Shown one piece after another: positions 52,101 to 64,000 of a stretch of DNA of 64,000 nucleotides (positions are counted from its first letter, which is position 1; each line of letters starts with the position of its first letter). Position numbers and translations under genes: made by a program. This DNA comes from Mesaphorura yosii (lineage: Eukaryota; Arthropoda; Collembola; Poduromorpha; Tullbergiidae). The notes beneath the pieces were generated by a model. It made no database searches. It saw only the letters and a list, made by a program, of their open reading frames with translations, and was not told where the DNA came from. The stretch is from contig WIXG01000216.1 of NCBI GenBank assembly GCA_009869945.1, forward strand, positions 1 to 64,000, in the 5' to 3' direction.

Positions 52101-55100
52101 CTAATGAAAATTGGCAACTCGACATTGAGGGTGCAGCAGATATTCTTCACTTTGCGGGGAAATATGCTCTTTCTCATTATTCACTATTGTGTGGTGAAAG
52201 CAGCCAACGCCCTTCTATCGAATATTTGTTTCACAGTCGCATTCGCGCCGGACAGAAAATTGTGGATTCTGAAGCCGACGAGTTAAGGATTCCTGTCAGG
52301 TTAGCACGAGTGAATAGCGATAATGATGATCGGTATCATAGCACACGAACACGCTTTCACTTCTTTAAGTCTATGATGAACTGGATAGCTCTTGCACGTG
52401 AGATCAGTCCTTTTTATAAAGCTTTCGCATAAATGGGCAGTCGTAATACGTGTGAGCTCGGAGTCTATATTTCATGGACATTTACAAATATGCAACTGCA
52501 AGCGTACGAAAGCGAAAAGTCAGAATTGTTAAAGTGTGCCCATTACAAGTTTACAAGAGATAAATTACATTACTGTATAATCTTATTTATGGCAAAATAT
52601 TCGGCCATAAATATGTAAAATCCCTAAAAGTGCGGGGACCGCGGGAGGGGAGCTGTTTGGGGATTGTCAACGCTTTGTCACTCTTTTAAGCTCGTGTAAA
52701 TCATGAAAGCATCTACGAATGCATCTCAGAGATCATTCCAGTAAATAAAGCATGCAGAATATATTGTAGCGGATGATAACTTTCGGCGTAAACTGATCGT
52801 ATGAGACATTAGAAAAATATGCACGCTAATGTTGCGTTGTTAGCAAAAAAGGAACAGTCGTGTCGCTGTATCCCAGTCCAGTGAAGCAAGTGTCGACAAG
52901 GCGAAAGTACAGCAGAATAGAGAAAGACGCGGCCAAGTTCATATAAAATTCACAAAAAGATAGGAAAGTAATTACTTTAATGAAGTGAAAGCGAGAGGAT
53001 GCGAAAAGAGAAAAAAGTCCCAGCTGTACGTTTGCCTTATTAACATGGACGTCCTCGTTTTATTTGGATTATCTTGTATAAAATTAGCCAAGCCTAGTTG
53101 TACACACAATTCTTAATGGAATTTGTACTCTGATACTCTTTACTCTGCGACAAGGGCGAGACCAAGAGAAACTAGCCTTGGTTGCAGGAGTCAGTTCAAG
53201 AAACGAGAAGACCAGAATTTCAGTTCACTTCTGCGCCGCGACCAGTTCTATCAGACTATTGATTGCAAGGGATACTTTATTTCAGCTTTGGCACACGGTG
53301 TTTGCCCTGCCTACCTTGCTTTAAATCAGTCATTAACTTTTCCAGTTTCTCGGCTACTTTTATAAAGACAAGTGATGCCGAAAACAGTGTTTCTGAGCAG
53401 TAGCAGCGGGCTTTAATGAAGAATGCGCAAAGCCAACAAGCATGGTGAATCAAATGTCATAGTCAACTCGCATTCATTCATGCGTGATTCTGTCATGTAC
53501 GCACTTTATCTCCGATGAACATCGCAAATGCGTGTAACCAAATGGGAGTTGCCGCAAAGAAGTAACATTAAACCCAGAACTTTACTCATCGCGTGAATGA
53601 ACGCATGAATTGCATCCCAATGCCTGACTGACTGACGCGCTGCTGCACGTTCCGCGCCCCGTCCTGTGCATTTGCCGGCTGCCGAGCCGGTTCAGACAGC
53701 ATATTAAGTATTCAAAAGCTGTTTATGCGTACACCGTGTACTTGGCAATGAAATGACACTCGTTTATTATTTTTGGCAAGACAATTTACATTTACGCACG
53801 CTCATTCGAATCAATGAAGAGCCTGAGAAATGTAAATTCTCCGAGTGAGTTTGTTTCCTGAAGTGCTTCCAACTCTTGATTTCAAGGGCTTTCCTTCTGC
53901 TGCGATGTAATTCTGCCTTGCCAACATGAATCCCTTGCCAGTCAAAACGTCTGTAGGAAAAGTTTGTTGAGCACGCCGTCTTGAAGTCATAAACTTCATT
54001 CTGGGAAAGTATTTTCATTTTCTAAAAAGTCTGCTTATTTTAAGCGAACCCGCACAACCGAAGCAGAGACCAGGCGAGGTAGAGACTTTATCCGTGTTTG
54101 TTTGGGGTACATTTGCGAAATGGAGTGCTACTTGACAATCCAGCGTTCAAAATGAAAATTCCCAGACGCAACTGCCGTTCTGTATGCATACAAGTTGAAT
54201 ATGGTGAGAGCGAGAAAAAACGAAGCAACAAAGAAGTGTTGGCTTAACTTTTTCGTATAAATTCAGAGGACTTGTGACTTAGTCGCCTTGCCTTGTTTTG
54301 GATTCTGTACGCTTGTAATCTTTTGATAGTATTATTATCTCAAAATGCTGCTCACAATACACAAATTTTGGAAAAACTTTCCCAAAGCTGACAACAGGAT
54401 AAATGTTGGACATTCGAGCACAAAGCAACGCTTTAACTGTAGTTGTACTTTATTTCTTGTTTCTTCCTAGGTGTGAATTCGAAGAGAATAGCGCAACTAA
54501 TTTCAACACAAAGCGCCATGCACAGGGCATGTCTTATCGTTTTCAAGAGGTTCACGTACGCCGTCTTAACAGAAAGTTTCTCGCGACCGTCAAAACAAGT
54601 TTAGATTCCTTATTTATTCTCGCGCACACCTCTTACGCAAGATGCAGCAGGAAATAAAATTAATGTTGTCGTTTCCTCGTTTATTCGTAATTTGTAAGTG
54701 TTTACACCGTTCACGCGCAGAGGCTACCAGCGCTTTAATGAACCTAATAAAGTAATTGCATTACTGCATTATGTCAACGTAAGTTAAACAAATGTTTACA
54801 ATTGTGCAGACGCGTGTCTTAATTTATGAGAATAGGACAATATTCGTACTGCACTTTCTTTCCTACGTACGACGCACAAGCTGCGTGCATTTTTCCTCCC
54901 AGGTCTAGCATCTTGCTACATTGTCTCCAACTGATAACGTCTGGCGCGAACGAACAACGAACTAGTGAGTCGACAACTTGAGTTATCTTTCAGTTGAGTA
55001 ATTTTGCGAAGTCTTTCGCCTTTACCAACACAAACGCAGTGCGCGTTGCCAGTGCATTTGTGAAAGTCGCGAGTTGAGTAAGCTCAAGCATGAAGAAACT

Positions 55101-55286
55101 TTCTACATCCGAATGCACACGAGGAAGGTACAGTTTGGAATCGCTTTCCGTTTTCCTGTGTTGCCGCTTCCCGAGTCCCATTCCGTACCAGCCGTGCTGT
55201 GACCCGTAACCGTTGAAAATTGGACTGTTATCTTCTTGCAGTTATCGGTCAAGGTTTGCAGTTTAAGAATGATGTGAATTCCGTGG

Positions 55287-55295
55287 ACTTACCTG
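55287..55295 (-). other. Ratchet-like recursive splice site
   Basis: The minus strand reads TTGGTTTGCAG|GTAAGT after a pyrimidine-rich stretch (GCTTCTTTCTG). It is the stronger of the two such sites, about 12.7 kb upstream of the site at 42.57 kb and on the same strand as eva-1. Confidence 0.5.
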
Positions 55296-57866
55296 CAAAC
55301 CAACAGAAAGAAGCAGCATTAGAAAACTGAAGCACCTTACCCATTGAAACGGCATACTGCGAGTTAATTGACGACATTCATAATTTTTAAGAAATATTAA
55401 AATGTTGCATGCAGTAATCAGGCATATTTCTGCTGTCAACATAATCTTCGAACAAAATACTTCGGATGCTTTGTACAGTGGTATTTTTCAACTTGCTGAA
55501 CATATTTCTGGTTTGTTTCGTGTTGCACTTGATTAAATTCTTCGCCAGCACGTAATTTCATGTGCAGCACACATTGAACCAGTTCTAGTCCCATATTCAT
55601 TAAGAGATTCTCATTATGGTTGTCTCGGAATGTGGAAGTGGTGGTGACAGGAACAATCATATACAAGAGAAGACAAATCTGAAGGCACAATGCCTAGCCC
55701 AGACAGCAGGTAGGCTTTGTGTTTACTTCAATAAATAATCAACTCTCGCTTTACGTGTAAACTGCAGACACAGACTGGAAGACGTGCAAGTCAGATACAG
55801 AGTGCGGGTCTTTGTCTTGGTTTGCGGTTCGACTTCACATGTTCACGCATTAATATTTACATGGGCATGAAAACTGGAGCAGAAAATGGAACAGAATTCA
55901 CAGCGGATTTCAATTCCAATCCATGAATGCATGCAATCTGAGCCCTTTGGAATATGTCAAAGTCAAACACACGACGTGAAGTTATTTTTCTCTCTTTAAT
56001 TTACGGAGGTGAAGATTACCGACTCTCGTCTTGTCTAGCATTTCCGTAACACTGTGGATGCATTTCTACTAAAGGATGAACTGGCACGAATGGCCGCCAG
56101 CACTTTTACATACTGTGGGATTAAACTGCAATAAATTGATGTTATTGTTCTTTCTTAGCCATTGACCCAGTTAAAAATAATTTTACACCCTTCAAACTAA
56201 ATTGGCAGAAAGCATTTCGGGTCTCAAGTAGTCAAGTGCCACAAGAGAAAGATCAACCGAATGAAGATCTCATTAAATCATTGATATGATCTTCAATGAG
56301 GTCAAATGTGGAAACAATGTACTGGAATAAATGAAATGACACATAACAGAAGACAAATCCCACTTCCGCACAGTGCAGTCAAAAAGCGTAAAAGTTGTTT
56401 TGCCATTAATGTCTTATCTTTCTTGAGTTGCAACAGTCCGAATGAATGAGGCGAAATGACACAGAAACAGATTGGAGTGGAATGAAACTTGAGGAGAACG
56501 AATAGTAAAATCGTCTCTTGAAACCTAGACATCTGACACCAATATTTCTATTTTAAGGTTTTGCTGTCTCAAGTCTGACAAAGTATTGGATACATATCTG
56601 ACCGTTCGGCTACATACTTTCTACAGAATTCTCTTGGCTGCAGTCTTGACTTGCTGAGTCGGTTAGAAATTGCCTGCTTTAGAGAACTCAATTCAATTTT
56701 GTAGTTCTGACTCTGGAATATTTGCACGCATACACTTCGGATGGTATCGAGACTCCGGAGTTACGGACCACGAATTGATGGGACAAGACACGAGGAAGAA
56801 GTAGCAGGGCGCTTTTCCCATTTCTTGCCAGCGTTTCTGATTAATGCCTCTTCCATCGAGCACAGATGCATTTTACGACCCTCAAATGGAGAAGCTGTTT
56901 CGAGTTCAATATGATTAACATATTCGTAATGCCGTTTCAGCGCCCTGAAAGGATGACCCCAGCGCTTGAGACATGCAAGATGCATCGGATGCCGAATGCT
57001 GAGGTTGCATTTTGACAGCTTTGGGAAAGAGAAAGAAGTTTCGAACGAGAATTAATGTCAAAACAGGGGCGTCTTTCTTACAAGCATGCTTACTCATTCG
57101 GTACTGCTGTTCCTTCGTGACTCAACGATTTAACTGACTCGGGCAATTTTTCTGCGTGTCAGCTTGACCGAAACTTTTTCGTCTCCACTATTCAGAATGC
57201 AGAGCAACTGACACAGCTACCGGACTGAAGCAACTTTGGATCGTCGTGATCGTCAGTCGCAGCTAATGTTAATGAAATGAGCTAAAACTGCGATAGATGA
57301 TGTGGGGGTTGGCAGTTTATCGATGTTCAGCGGGCCTCTCGGATAGAGCTGACGTTGAATAATTAATCATGTATTAATGAACACGGATAATGAATTGGAG
57401 GCAGTTTGCACGCTGAATATTCACGTGCAATTTGCAGATTTAATCTTTTGCTTTATTTCCAGTCTACGGAATTCCGTCCTGTCTCAAGGGATGGCACTAT
57501 GAAGACCATTAAATTTTAATTCCAACTGTTTGCACGGATGCGTTTAGAGTCCCATGAACGTAACTCAGGATCACAGGTACGATGCAAGTTCAATGTCTGG
57601 GATGATCTTCTCGCGATGCAAGCTGCTACTAAATTATCCCGAAACATGAAGAGACGGCACGTCACCCGTGCATGCTTGTTAGTATAATTGTGCAAGGCAC
57701 GCTTCACATGAACACGTTAACACTAAATTCATGCGCGTTTTTGTTTCAGAATACGAGTGCCGTGGAAAAAGAGAACACAGAAGACATTTCAGGCTTGCTT
57801 CGGCATTATTATTTTTTCGAATAAATCCAAGCCGAGATTTGCTTCAAAGGTTTATGTAATGTCACG

Positions 57867-58711
57867 ATGCCAGCGGCAAGCGAACGCCACGTGTCAATAC
57901 ACAGATGCCTGTTGGTTGCTGTCGCGCTGTTGCTGAGTCTGACACCTTTCCTCCATTCGTCGACAGGGATAACGGTTTTTTCTTTCACAATTTCTCTTCC
58001 TTCAGCGAGCAGCAACTTTCCCTTCCAGGTGCTTTCTCAAATCAAATCTTACCCGTGAAACTTCAATTTTTGTTGTCAAATACTACAGAAAAAGATGACA
58101 GTTGGATCCAAGAGACATACAAATTGATCAGACAAGCGAAAAAATAGAGGTCTTCGATTTCTATTACTATCAGGTGTACCGTCTTTGCAGAACTGCAAGA
58201 CTCGACGAATGCTGTCAATCCAAATGCATACCATGCTGAAGTGCCACAACAAACTTGGGCTACTACCGAAGTGAGAATTTGCACGCGACTAATTCGAATC
58301 TTCTTCATAATCTTACTTCAATCCTTAGCATTTTGTAATTGCAGAATTAAACGAAATAGCATTCAAGATTGGCTGCAAAACATAAAGTACTTTGCCGAGG
58401 AAGCGACCGAGGAGACAGTAGTTGAAGTGCATGGCACCATGCAGTATTTATGCTGGTATGTGACTTCAAATGTCATGTGGATCAGGTGCAAGTCAACCAT
58501 TCGAGAGTATTTATGTGCGGCATGCCAGGGCTTTGTGTATTTAAAGACTGAATCCCGATGGAATTTCCACGTCTTCTTCTATGTCACTAACTTTCTCTTG
58601 CTCTCTTCGAACTGCGCTCGCATCACACATTTCTACCTGTCTGACTCAATTCTACTCTGTTCTGACTTTATCTGTCTCTGGCAATCCCCAACCGGCCTGT
58701 GCGTTAGTTAA
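57867..58711 (+). CDS. Candidate small secreted protein (weak)
   Basis: The ATG at 57867 opens a frame with a signal-peptide-like start (RCLLVAVALLLSLTPFLHSS). A phase-consistent model joins 57867-58028, 58191-58270, 58345-58455 and 58708-58711, giving 118 residues that end LCC. Splice sites are CAG|GTGCTT, CTTTGCAG, GTGAGA, TAATTGCAG and GTATGT. The mature part would hold a few cysteines and basic residues (NCKTRRM, KCHNKLG). No family is recognised. Competing open frames run through the same region on both strands, and one last exon holds only a base and a stop, so the model may be wrong. It would lie inside the proposed eva-1 intron, on the opposite strand. Confidence 0.2.
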
Positions 58712-61700
58712 AGTCCAAGTTCAGTCAACCAAGCAAGATATGAAACAGAGCTCGTGCACATAAGAAAAGGTAAAACGTGTCCTTCGTAATATCAGTGCGT
58801 TCGGTAAACCTTCCCATCACTGTACTTTCCTATTCCTCTCTTCCACCTACGAATGAGCCTGCAAACGCGAATTTAACTCACTACAAACAACGTCGTAAAG
58901 CAAAAATGGATCTTTGTAGTAAACCCAGAGAAAGAAGATCGAGAGGACTTTGAATGAAGAAGAAACGTCACTGTAAACCACAAAGAGGATTATTTGCTAA
59001 GTGCGTCCTCGTAAATCTACGCTCGAGAGGAGGCAGCCTTCGGGCCGACAAAGAAAGAAAGACGCAAGATGAATTCCAGCAACTTGGTGCAAAAGGAATT
59101 TATTTTCGCCAATCCAGTGGCAGTTGCGAATTGTGATTTGTGGAATGCGAAATGCCAAATACGGAGAACTGGCCTGGTATATCACTTGACGTGATTGTGA
59201 TTCATGCAGTTTAGATTCCGATAAAGTATTTTGTAGAGTACTATTAAACGTAAACTGTTTCGCTAGGTCTCGAGTTGAAGTGAATCGTTTTAAAATTTCC
59301 CAAATGAAGGGTTCCGCGACCTGATTCGTGCGACTCATTCGATTGTTGCTCTACCGTTGGGAATCGTAGTTTTAAATAGTCAGAATATGCACATAATCAA
59401 GCGGAGTGTGTGAAAAATTAGATTATAGTCGCTTCCGTTTGCGAAGTTGCAACTGTTCTTTACTTAATACATTTTCCTTATACGCCTGATTTTACTCACA
59501 ATAGGAAAGATGATGAATGGAATCCATTAAGTTTGCACTGAGCAATCTGGCTATTGAGAAATGATTGAAATGCTGTTAAACGATTCTTCAAGAGCTGGCC
59601 TACTCTCGAAAGGGTGGCTGAGTTTAAGTTAAGTTTAGAAAATTAGACAGCTTGGGCCAAGAAAGGCTCGAATTAATCAACCGTTCAATTTTCCTTTCTC
59701 AGCATCATTTCTATTGCTTTGCCTGGTGTGATTTCTTACTAAAGTGCTGGCTGGGTTGAGGAACTTACTTAAAACGAAAGCCCATTCTGAAGATTTAGAT
59801 ACTCTGACTTTTTGAAACGAGGAAAGAAGATTCTTGAAAAGAGCAAACAAACAAACTCAGAAACATCTTTTCTCCAGAATCGTAGTCGGGCGAGTTGAAA
59901 GGCCAGCCAGCTAACATGGAGCGGTCTTATTATAAAATATCTCACAGAAAGTGAACCGCCGCGCTGTAGAAGGAGTCTGTGCGTGGAATATTGACATTAC
60001 CAAGATTTATTACCGACTTACAAAGTATCCGAGATCATATACGGACGATATTCGTATTACTCCTACTTTAATAAGAGTAAAATAGAATGAAAAAGCTTTT
60101 CTCGTTTAAATGATTCCATTCTCTTGCCTGACTCCATTTCAAAGACGAAGGCGAGTAGTAAAATACAGAGAATTATGTTTGTATAAAAAATTCTCTGATC
60201 TCAATCTACAAACAAAATCAAATTATTTTAACCTTTTTCTTTTCGGGACTCAGCTGCTGCTGCTTCTTGGTCCAAGAGAAAACTTTCACTTTGCGAAAAT
60301 ATTTATTATTCGTCCGAGCACTCGAGCTCTTGACTTTCAGCCAAATTGATGACAACTTCTGAAATTTGTTCTTGCCTGAGTACGGAGTGCGTAGTTCAGA
60401 AGCCAAGCCCTTTTTCCGCGTACGACCTTGTGTTGCAACGACAAGACGGAGCGTGCACGCTTACGAGATCGCGTGCACAGTTTGAATTATTGGCTTGATG
60501 TTGTAATTGGCTCAGTAATGGATGGGATGATGAAATGATTATTGCGACCCAGTTTTGCAAGAAATTAATTAATACTTTGACTTGTAATTAATTATACGAC
60601 ATAAGTACAACCATGCACTTCCACTGTCTTTTGGTTTGAATTCTGCGCGCTTGTTGACTGAAGCACCTAAACTCCTGCAGAAATCTGCTCCGGAACTGGC
60701 AAGAATTATGACACTTGAACTCGCTTGAAGCTTCTTTGGCTACTATTTTCAGGGTGCACGAATTATACGAAGCATCATGCGAAGTAAACCGGATTTCGGA
60801 ATCAAAATAGCTCATTTCCAATGAGGCTGAAGACATGAACTTGCATCCTGAGCTTAATTAAATTTAAATTACTAAGCTAAGATATCATGAGGAAGTTGAA
60901 TGGGACAACGGAAGTAGCATGTTCCTGAGTTTATGCTTGCTGAATATTTGTTCTGCCGTGAATTATAAACATCACTTGTAATCCTACGAGTGTCTAGCTG
61001 CTTGAAGTGCAACTTGCTATGCTGTAGCATTCGAAGCGTGATAAATGCCATAATTTTACACCTATCTTCATTTGACACTTGTGGCTGTCGTTTCCTCAGT
61101 GCGAAATTCAAGCCCTGTCCCTTTCTCCACTTCTCAACTCAACACTTTCTTTCTGAGGCTTACAGCATTTCATTTTGAATCTCGATGGGACCATAAACTT
61201 GATTGATCTATTGCATTCTCGCTTTGTCAACTGTCAGACAGGAAAAACATTCTGTGCAGTTTATCATTTCTGAGTAAAGTGCATGTAAATAGTATGAGAA
61301 ATCTCGGTGCCCAGTTTAGTGAGAAATCTTGCTATATCTCAACTTTTCAGACTGTTTCTGTTAGCCATTATAATTTCAATCTTACAAGCAACTACTAAAG
61401 AATTGGAGTTTATTGAGTTTAAGTAGTTGGTGTTGTACCTTCTAGACACGATTGTTAAGTCAAACGGAAAATTTTGGATTCATTATTTATAGATAGGGTA
61501 TAATAAGACCGGAACAAAATGCGGTAGTCACCTGAGGACAACCTTTGCATTTACCCACATCAGTGAATTTTGCAGTGTACGAATTTTTACGAATATTTGC
61601 AAGCTATTAATTTTTGCATACTACGTGATCCTTCTCCCAGAGAGGTGAAGGCCCTTTGAATCGAGATGCAGAACAATTTGATAGATACAAGCGCTTGTAA

Positions 61701-64000
61701 TATCGCTGCTGGCTGCAACTAAGTATGAGCAGTTAGCAATGAATTCGAACTGCTTTTATTCATCACACTCGCCAAATAATAGCATCACAAAAGAATTTTT
61801 GGTAGAATATTTAATAGTCTGGAAACATAAATAAAAATTTATGCGTAATGCTGAATCTCCTTTTCCTGAAAGTAAAGTGTAGTCTTTCAGGATGCCCTTC
61901 TTGATTAAATCATTCAGAAGTAATACCGAAATCTACCAGAAAATCCATTCGGGTCCTTGAGTTGCATCGCAATCCAGCAGCAGTTGCACCACTCAAAGTG
62001 CCTTTCATTGGAGAGGAATGCAGCAGCAGAATTTGAGTTAGAACTGCAATAACTTATCGTATTCCCAGTGCAATTATGCAGCCCTGCACTCTGCACTATT
62101 TCATGCCAGAGAATATTTCAACGAAAGTTCCGTCAGAATTCTTCTTCAGATGTTGAGAAGCGAATTCACTCGTCTGTGAAATTCCTAGATTATGTTTTAC
62201 TCAAAGACAAAATGCTCTTTTGAGCGCTATACTTCCGAATTCAGTATTCAGTCGGTCCAATTCGTGCAAGAAAGTAAAATGAGGAGAGAGTTTTATGAGC
62301 TTAAGTAAACAAGGAATCTTAAGTTGAAATTACTTTATGTAACTGCAAGAAGTTAGCGTAACCTTTTGTGTGAAAATAATGAAAGACAATGAATGAATGG
62401 AGTCAGGCACTTCACATCAGTTTTCTCTACGCGTCGTTCTAAATTCCTTTCTCCGAGTAAACTAAACAAATGTTTGTTCAACAACTTTTAAAGAGTTGCC
62501 ATTCTTCACGTCAAAATGTAGAGTGGAAAGTAGTTTCTTTCGCAATTACTGCATTCTAATGACAACAAAAGTATTTCGAAGGTTTGCACGATGCAGGCGT
62601 TGAGAATTCTTATTATTGTAATTAACTGTCGTGATTCAATTTTTTAAATTTGTACGGTCAACTTCTTCGCGTGAAATGTAACAGGAAATCAATGATGGAA
62701 ATCAACACATTTCGCGGAACTCGGCGCAGAATCAGCCGCATCCCGTGTGAGGTAATTATAAACGTATTACGGAAGTAATTCCGCGTACCAACTCTGACCA
62801 TGGAAGGACAAGGCTTATGGCAGCCACTGATACGAAAGGTTTCGTTCCGCTAATGCGAATCCTTTGAAACCATCCGACTTTCTTTGCTTATTTCTTCGGT
62901 CAGGACAAGATGGAATTTCTTTATGTGTGTCCGCGCTCTCTTCGCCGTAAAGAAACTTTTGCGTTAACAATACAAGTTGAGCCCTTTCTCATAAGACGCG
63001 CGCGAATGTTGAAGGTATTTTCACTTCACATTGTGTACCTCGAAATACTCTTACAGCTACTTTTAAGCCCTTTTCGTGCGTCCTTTATAATTTTTGGGTT
63101 GCGAAAGTTTTTCAAGCTTTTAATTAAACTGCGTCTCGACTTTTGCTCCAGGTTTTATTGTTGTCACTCCGTGTTGTAAATACCATTTTTCTAGCTTCCA
63201 CCACAAATCCAGTCTGAAGGTCTTCGAGTCAGTTGTGTGCCACGCCACTTTCTGAAAGTTAGACTCAACCCCGAGGTTCAAATTCCAATCAGGTCTTCGC
63301 CACCGACTCGACGCATTGTTAGAGTTTCATCATTTGCTTTAACTTTGCCCTTCGAAATGGTTTCCATACTCCACAATGGTAAATTATTGGTATGAAAATT
63401 TCAGACGTAATAACATTATCTTTTCTAAGAACTTACAACCAAGTTTTCACATTTCTCCCCGCATTCAGGCGTTATTTGTCTCCTTCCCACTAGTCTATTT
63501 CACCTAAACCCTCAAATTAGTGAAGCCACAAAGTATTTAGTTCGAGAACATTGTGCCGGTTGAATTCACACACAAATTCCGCGTGCAATGTTTACACAAA
63601 GGCAGGCGGCAGGGTTTTCTAACGCTGAGCCGACGTGGCACAAGTAAATTGTAAAGATGCTATCTCATCTGGACCGCCCGACCGAAAACAATGTTAACAT
63701 AAACTAGACCAAATGAGGTTAGTTTGAACAGAAGTTGAGACTTGCTAGACAGAAATCGAGAGCGGGGAGAACTTCATGCGAGCATTTCATTAACAATTAG
63801 TTACTATTGCAGCAGCATGTGCGTTTCGGTCCCAGCCCAGACACGAAGACGGCAAACTCGGTCTCAACCTCGCATAACCTGTTTAAAATCAACATGGAAT
63901 GGAATTGCTTAAACTCTGATAGTCGTGTCCAGTCGCATTCAGAACAGAAGACGAATTATTCTTGGGTGAGGAAATAATTTTCAGGAAAAGTTCACGGACT
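58712..64000. other. Region without a supported gene
   Basis: Only chance-length open frames are seen. A T-arm-like word at 63275 has no matching acceptor stem. If the eva-1 intron model is right, this is more of that intron, and the true first exon lies here unrecognised or beyond the window. Confidence 0.45.

Larger units (their letters stand above)
32595..57866. other. Large region without a supported gene
   Basis: About 25 kb in which open frames on both strands have the lengths expected by chance and lack recognisable domains. The longest are 44058-44561 (minus) and 52013-52432 (plus); the second starts at TTG with no upstream acceptor tract. Two minus-strand ratchet-like sites suggest that much of it is intron of eva-1. 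No tRNA was recognised. Confidence 0.5.

Noticed and set aside
52013-52432. 139-codon plus-strand open frame with protein-like composition
   Set aside because: It starts at TTG, has no ATG until late and no acceptor tract before it, and such lengths are expected by chance in 64 kb on six frames.
54403-54657. Possible exon after the acceptor-like TTTCTTCCTAG at 54.47 kb
   Set aside because: The acceptor tract is good, but no partner exon, domain or downstream polyadenylation logic was found. GTGTGA after it is also a poor ratchet donor.
63240-63310. tRNA-like GGTTCAAATTC T-arm word
   Set aside because: No pairing acceptor stem, anticodon stem or D-arm could be drawn around it.

Overview
The window is a piece of an animal nuclear genome, most likely an arthropod. 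The genes are split by short GT-AG introns (often 60-90 bases). One gene is an insect-type Hyperkinetic Kv-beta subunit with the arthropod C-terminal ending, and AATAAA signals follow most genes. Nothing bacterial, viral or clearly transposon-derived was seen. The species cannot be named from this sequence.

Layout. 1-4200: a small inverted repeat, then no supported gene. 4201-9072 (+): a 15-exon POM121-like pore-membrane nucleoporin with FG repeats. 9711-18147 (+): Hyperkinetic (Kv-beta aldo-keto reductase), whose first intron is 5.2 kb. 19277-21316 (+): an SLC46-type major-facilitator transporter. 21894-22874 (-): a 270-residue protein with a CARD domain followed by two NZF/RanBP2-type zinc fingers, convergent with the transporter. 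24068-32594 (-): an EVA-1 (EVA1C-type) single-pass receptor with two SUEL lectin domains. From 32.6 to 64 kb no conventional gene is convincing. That stretch holds two minus-strand CAG|GTAAGT sites with pyrimidine tracts, at 42.57 and 55.29 kb, which look like recursive-splicing (ratchet) points. I read the desert as probably a giant 5' intron of eva-1. A weak candidate for a small secreted protein lies on the plus strand at 57.9-58.7 kb.

The genes are unrelated housekeeping, neuronal and signalling genes rather than one pathway. The exon models given here were built by hand by matching intron phases and splice sites; every junction quoted keeps the reading frame. The two items most worth attention are the CARD + ubiquitin-binding-type zinc finger protein, an architecture I do not recall from model animals, and the ratchet-point evidence for a very long eva-1 intron. 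Also of interest are a POM121-type nucleoporin outside vertebrates, with tandemly duplicated phase 1-1 FG exons, and an eva-1 exon that starts with its own 5' splice-site sequence.
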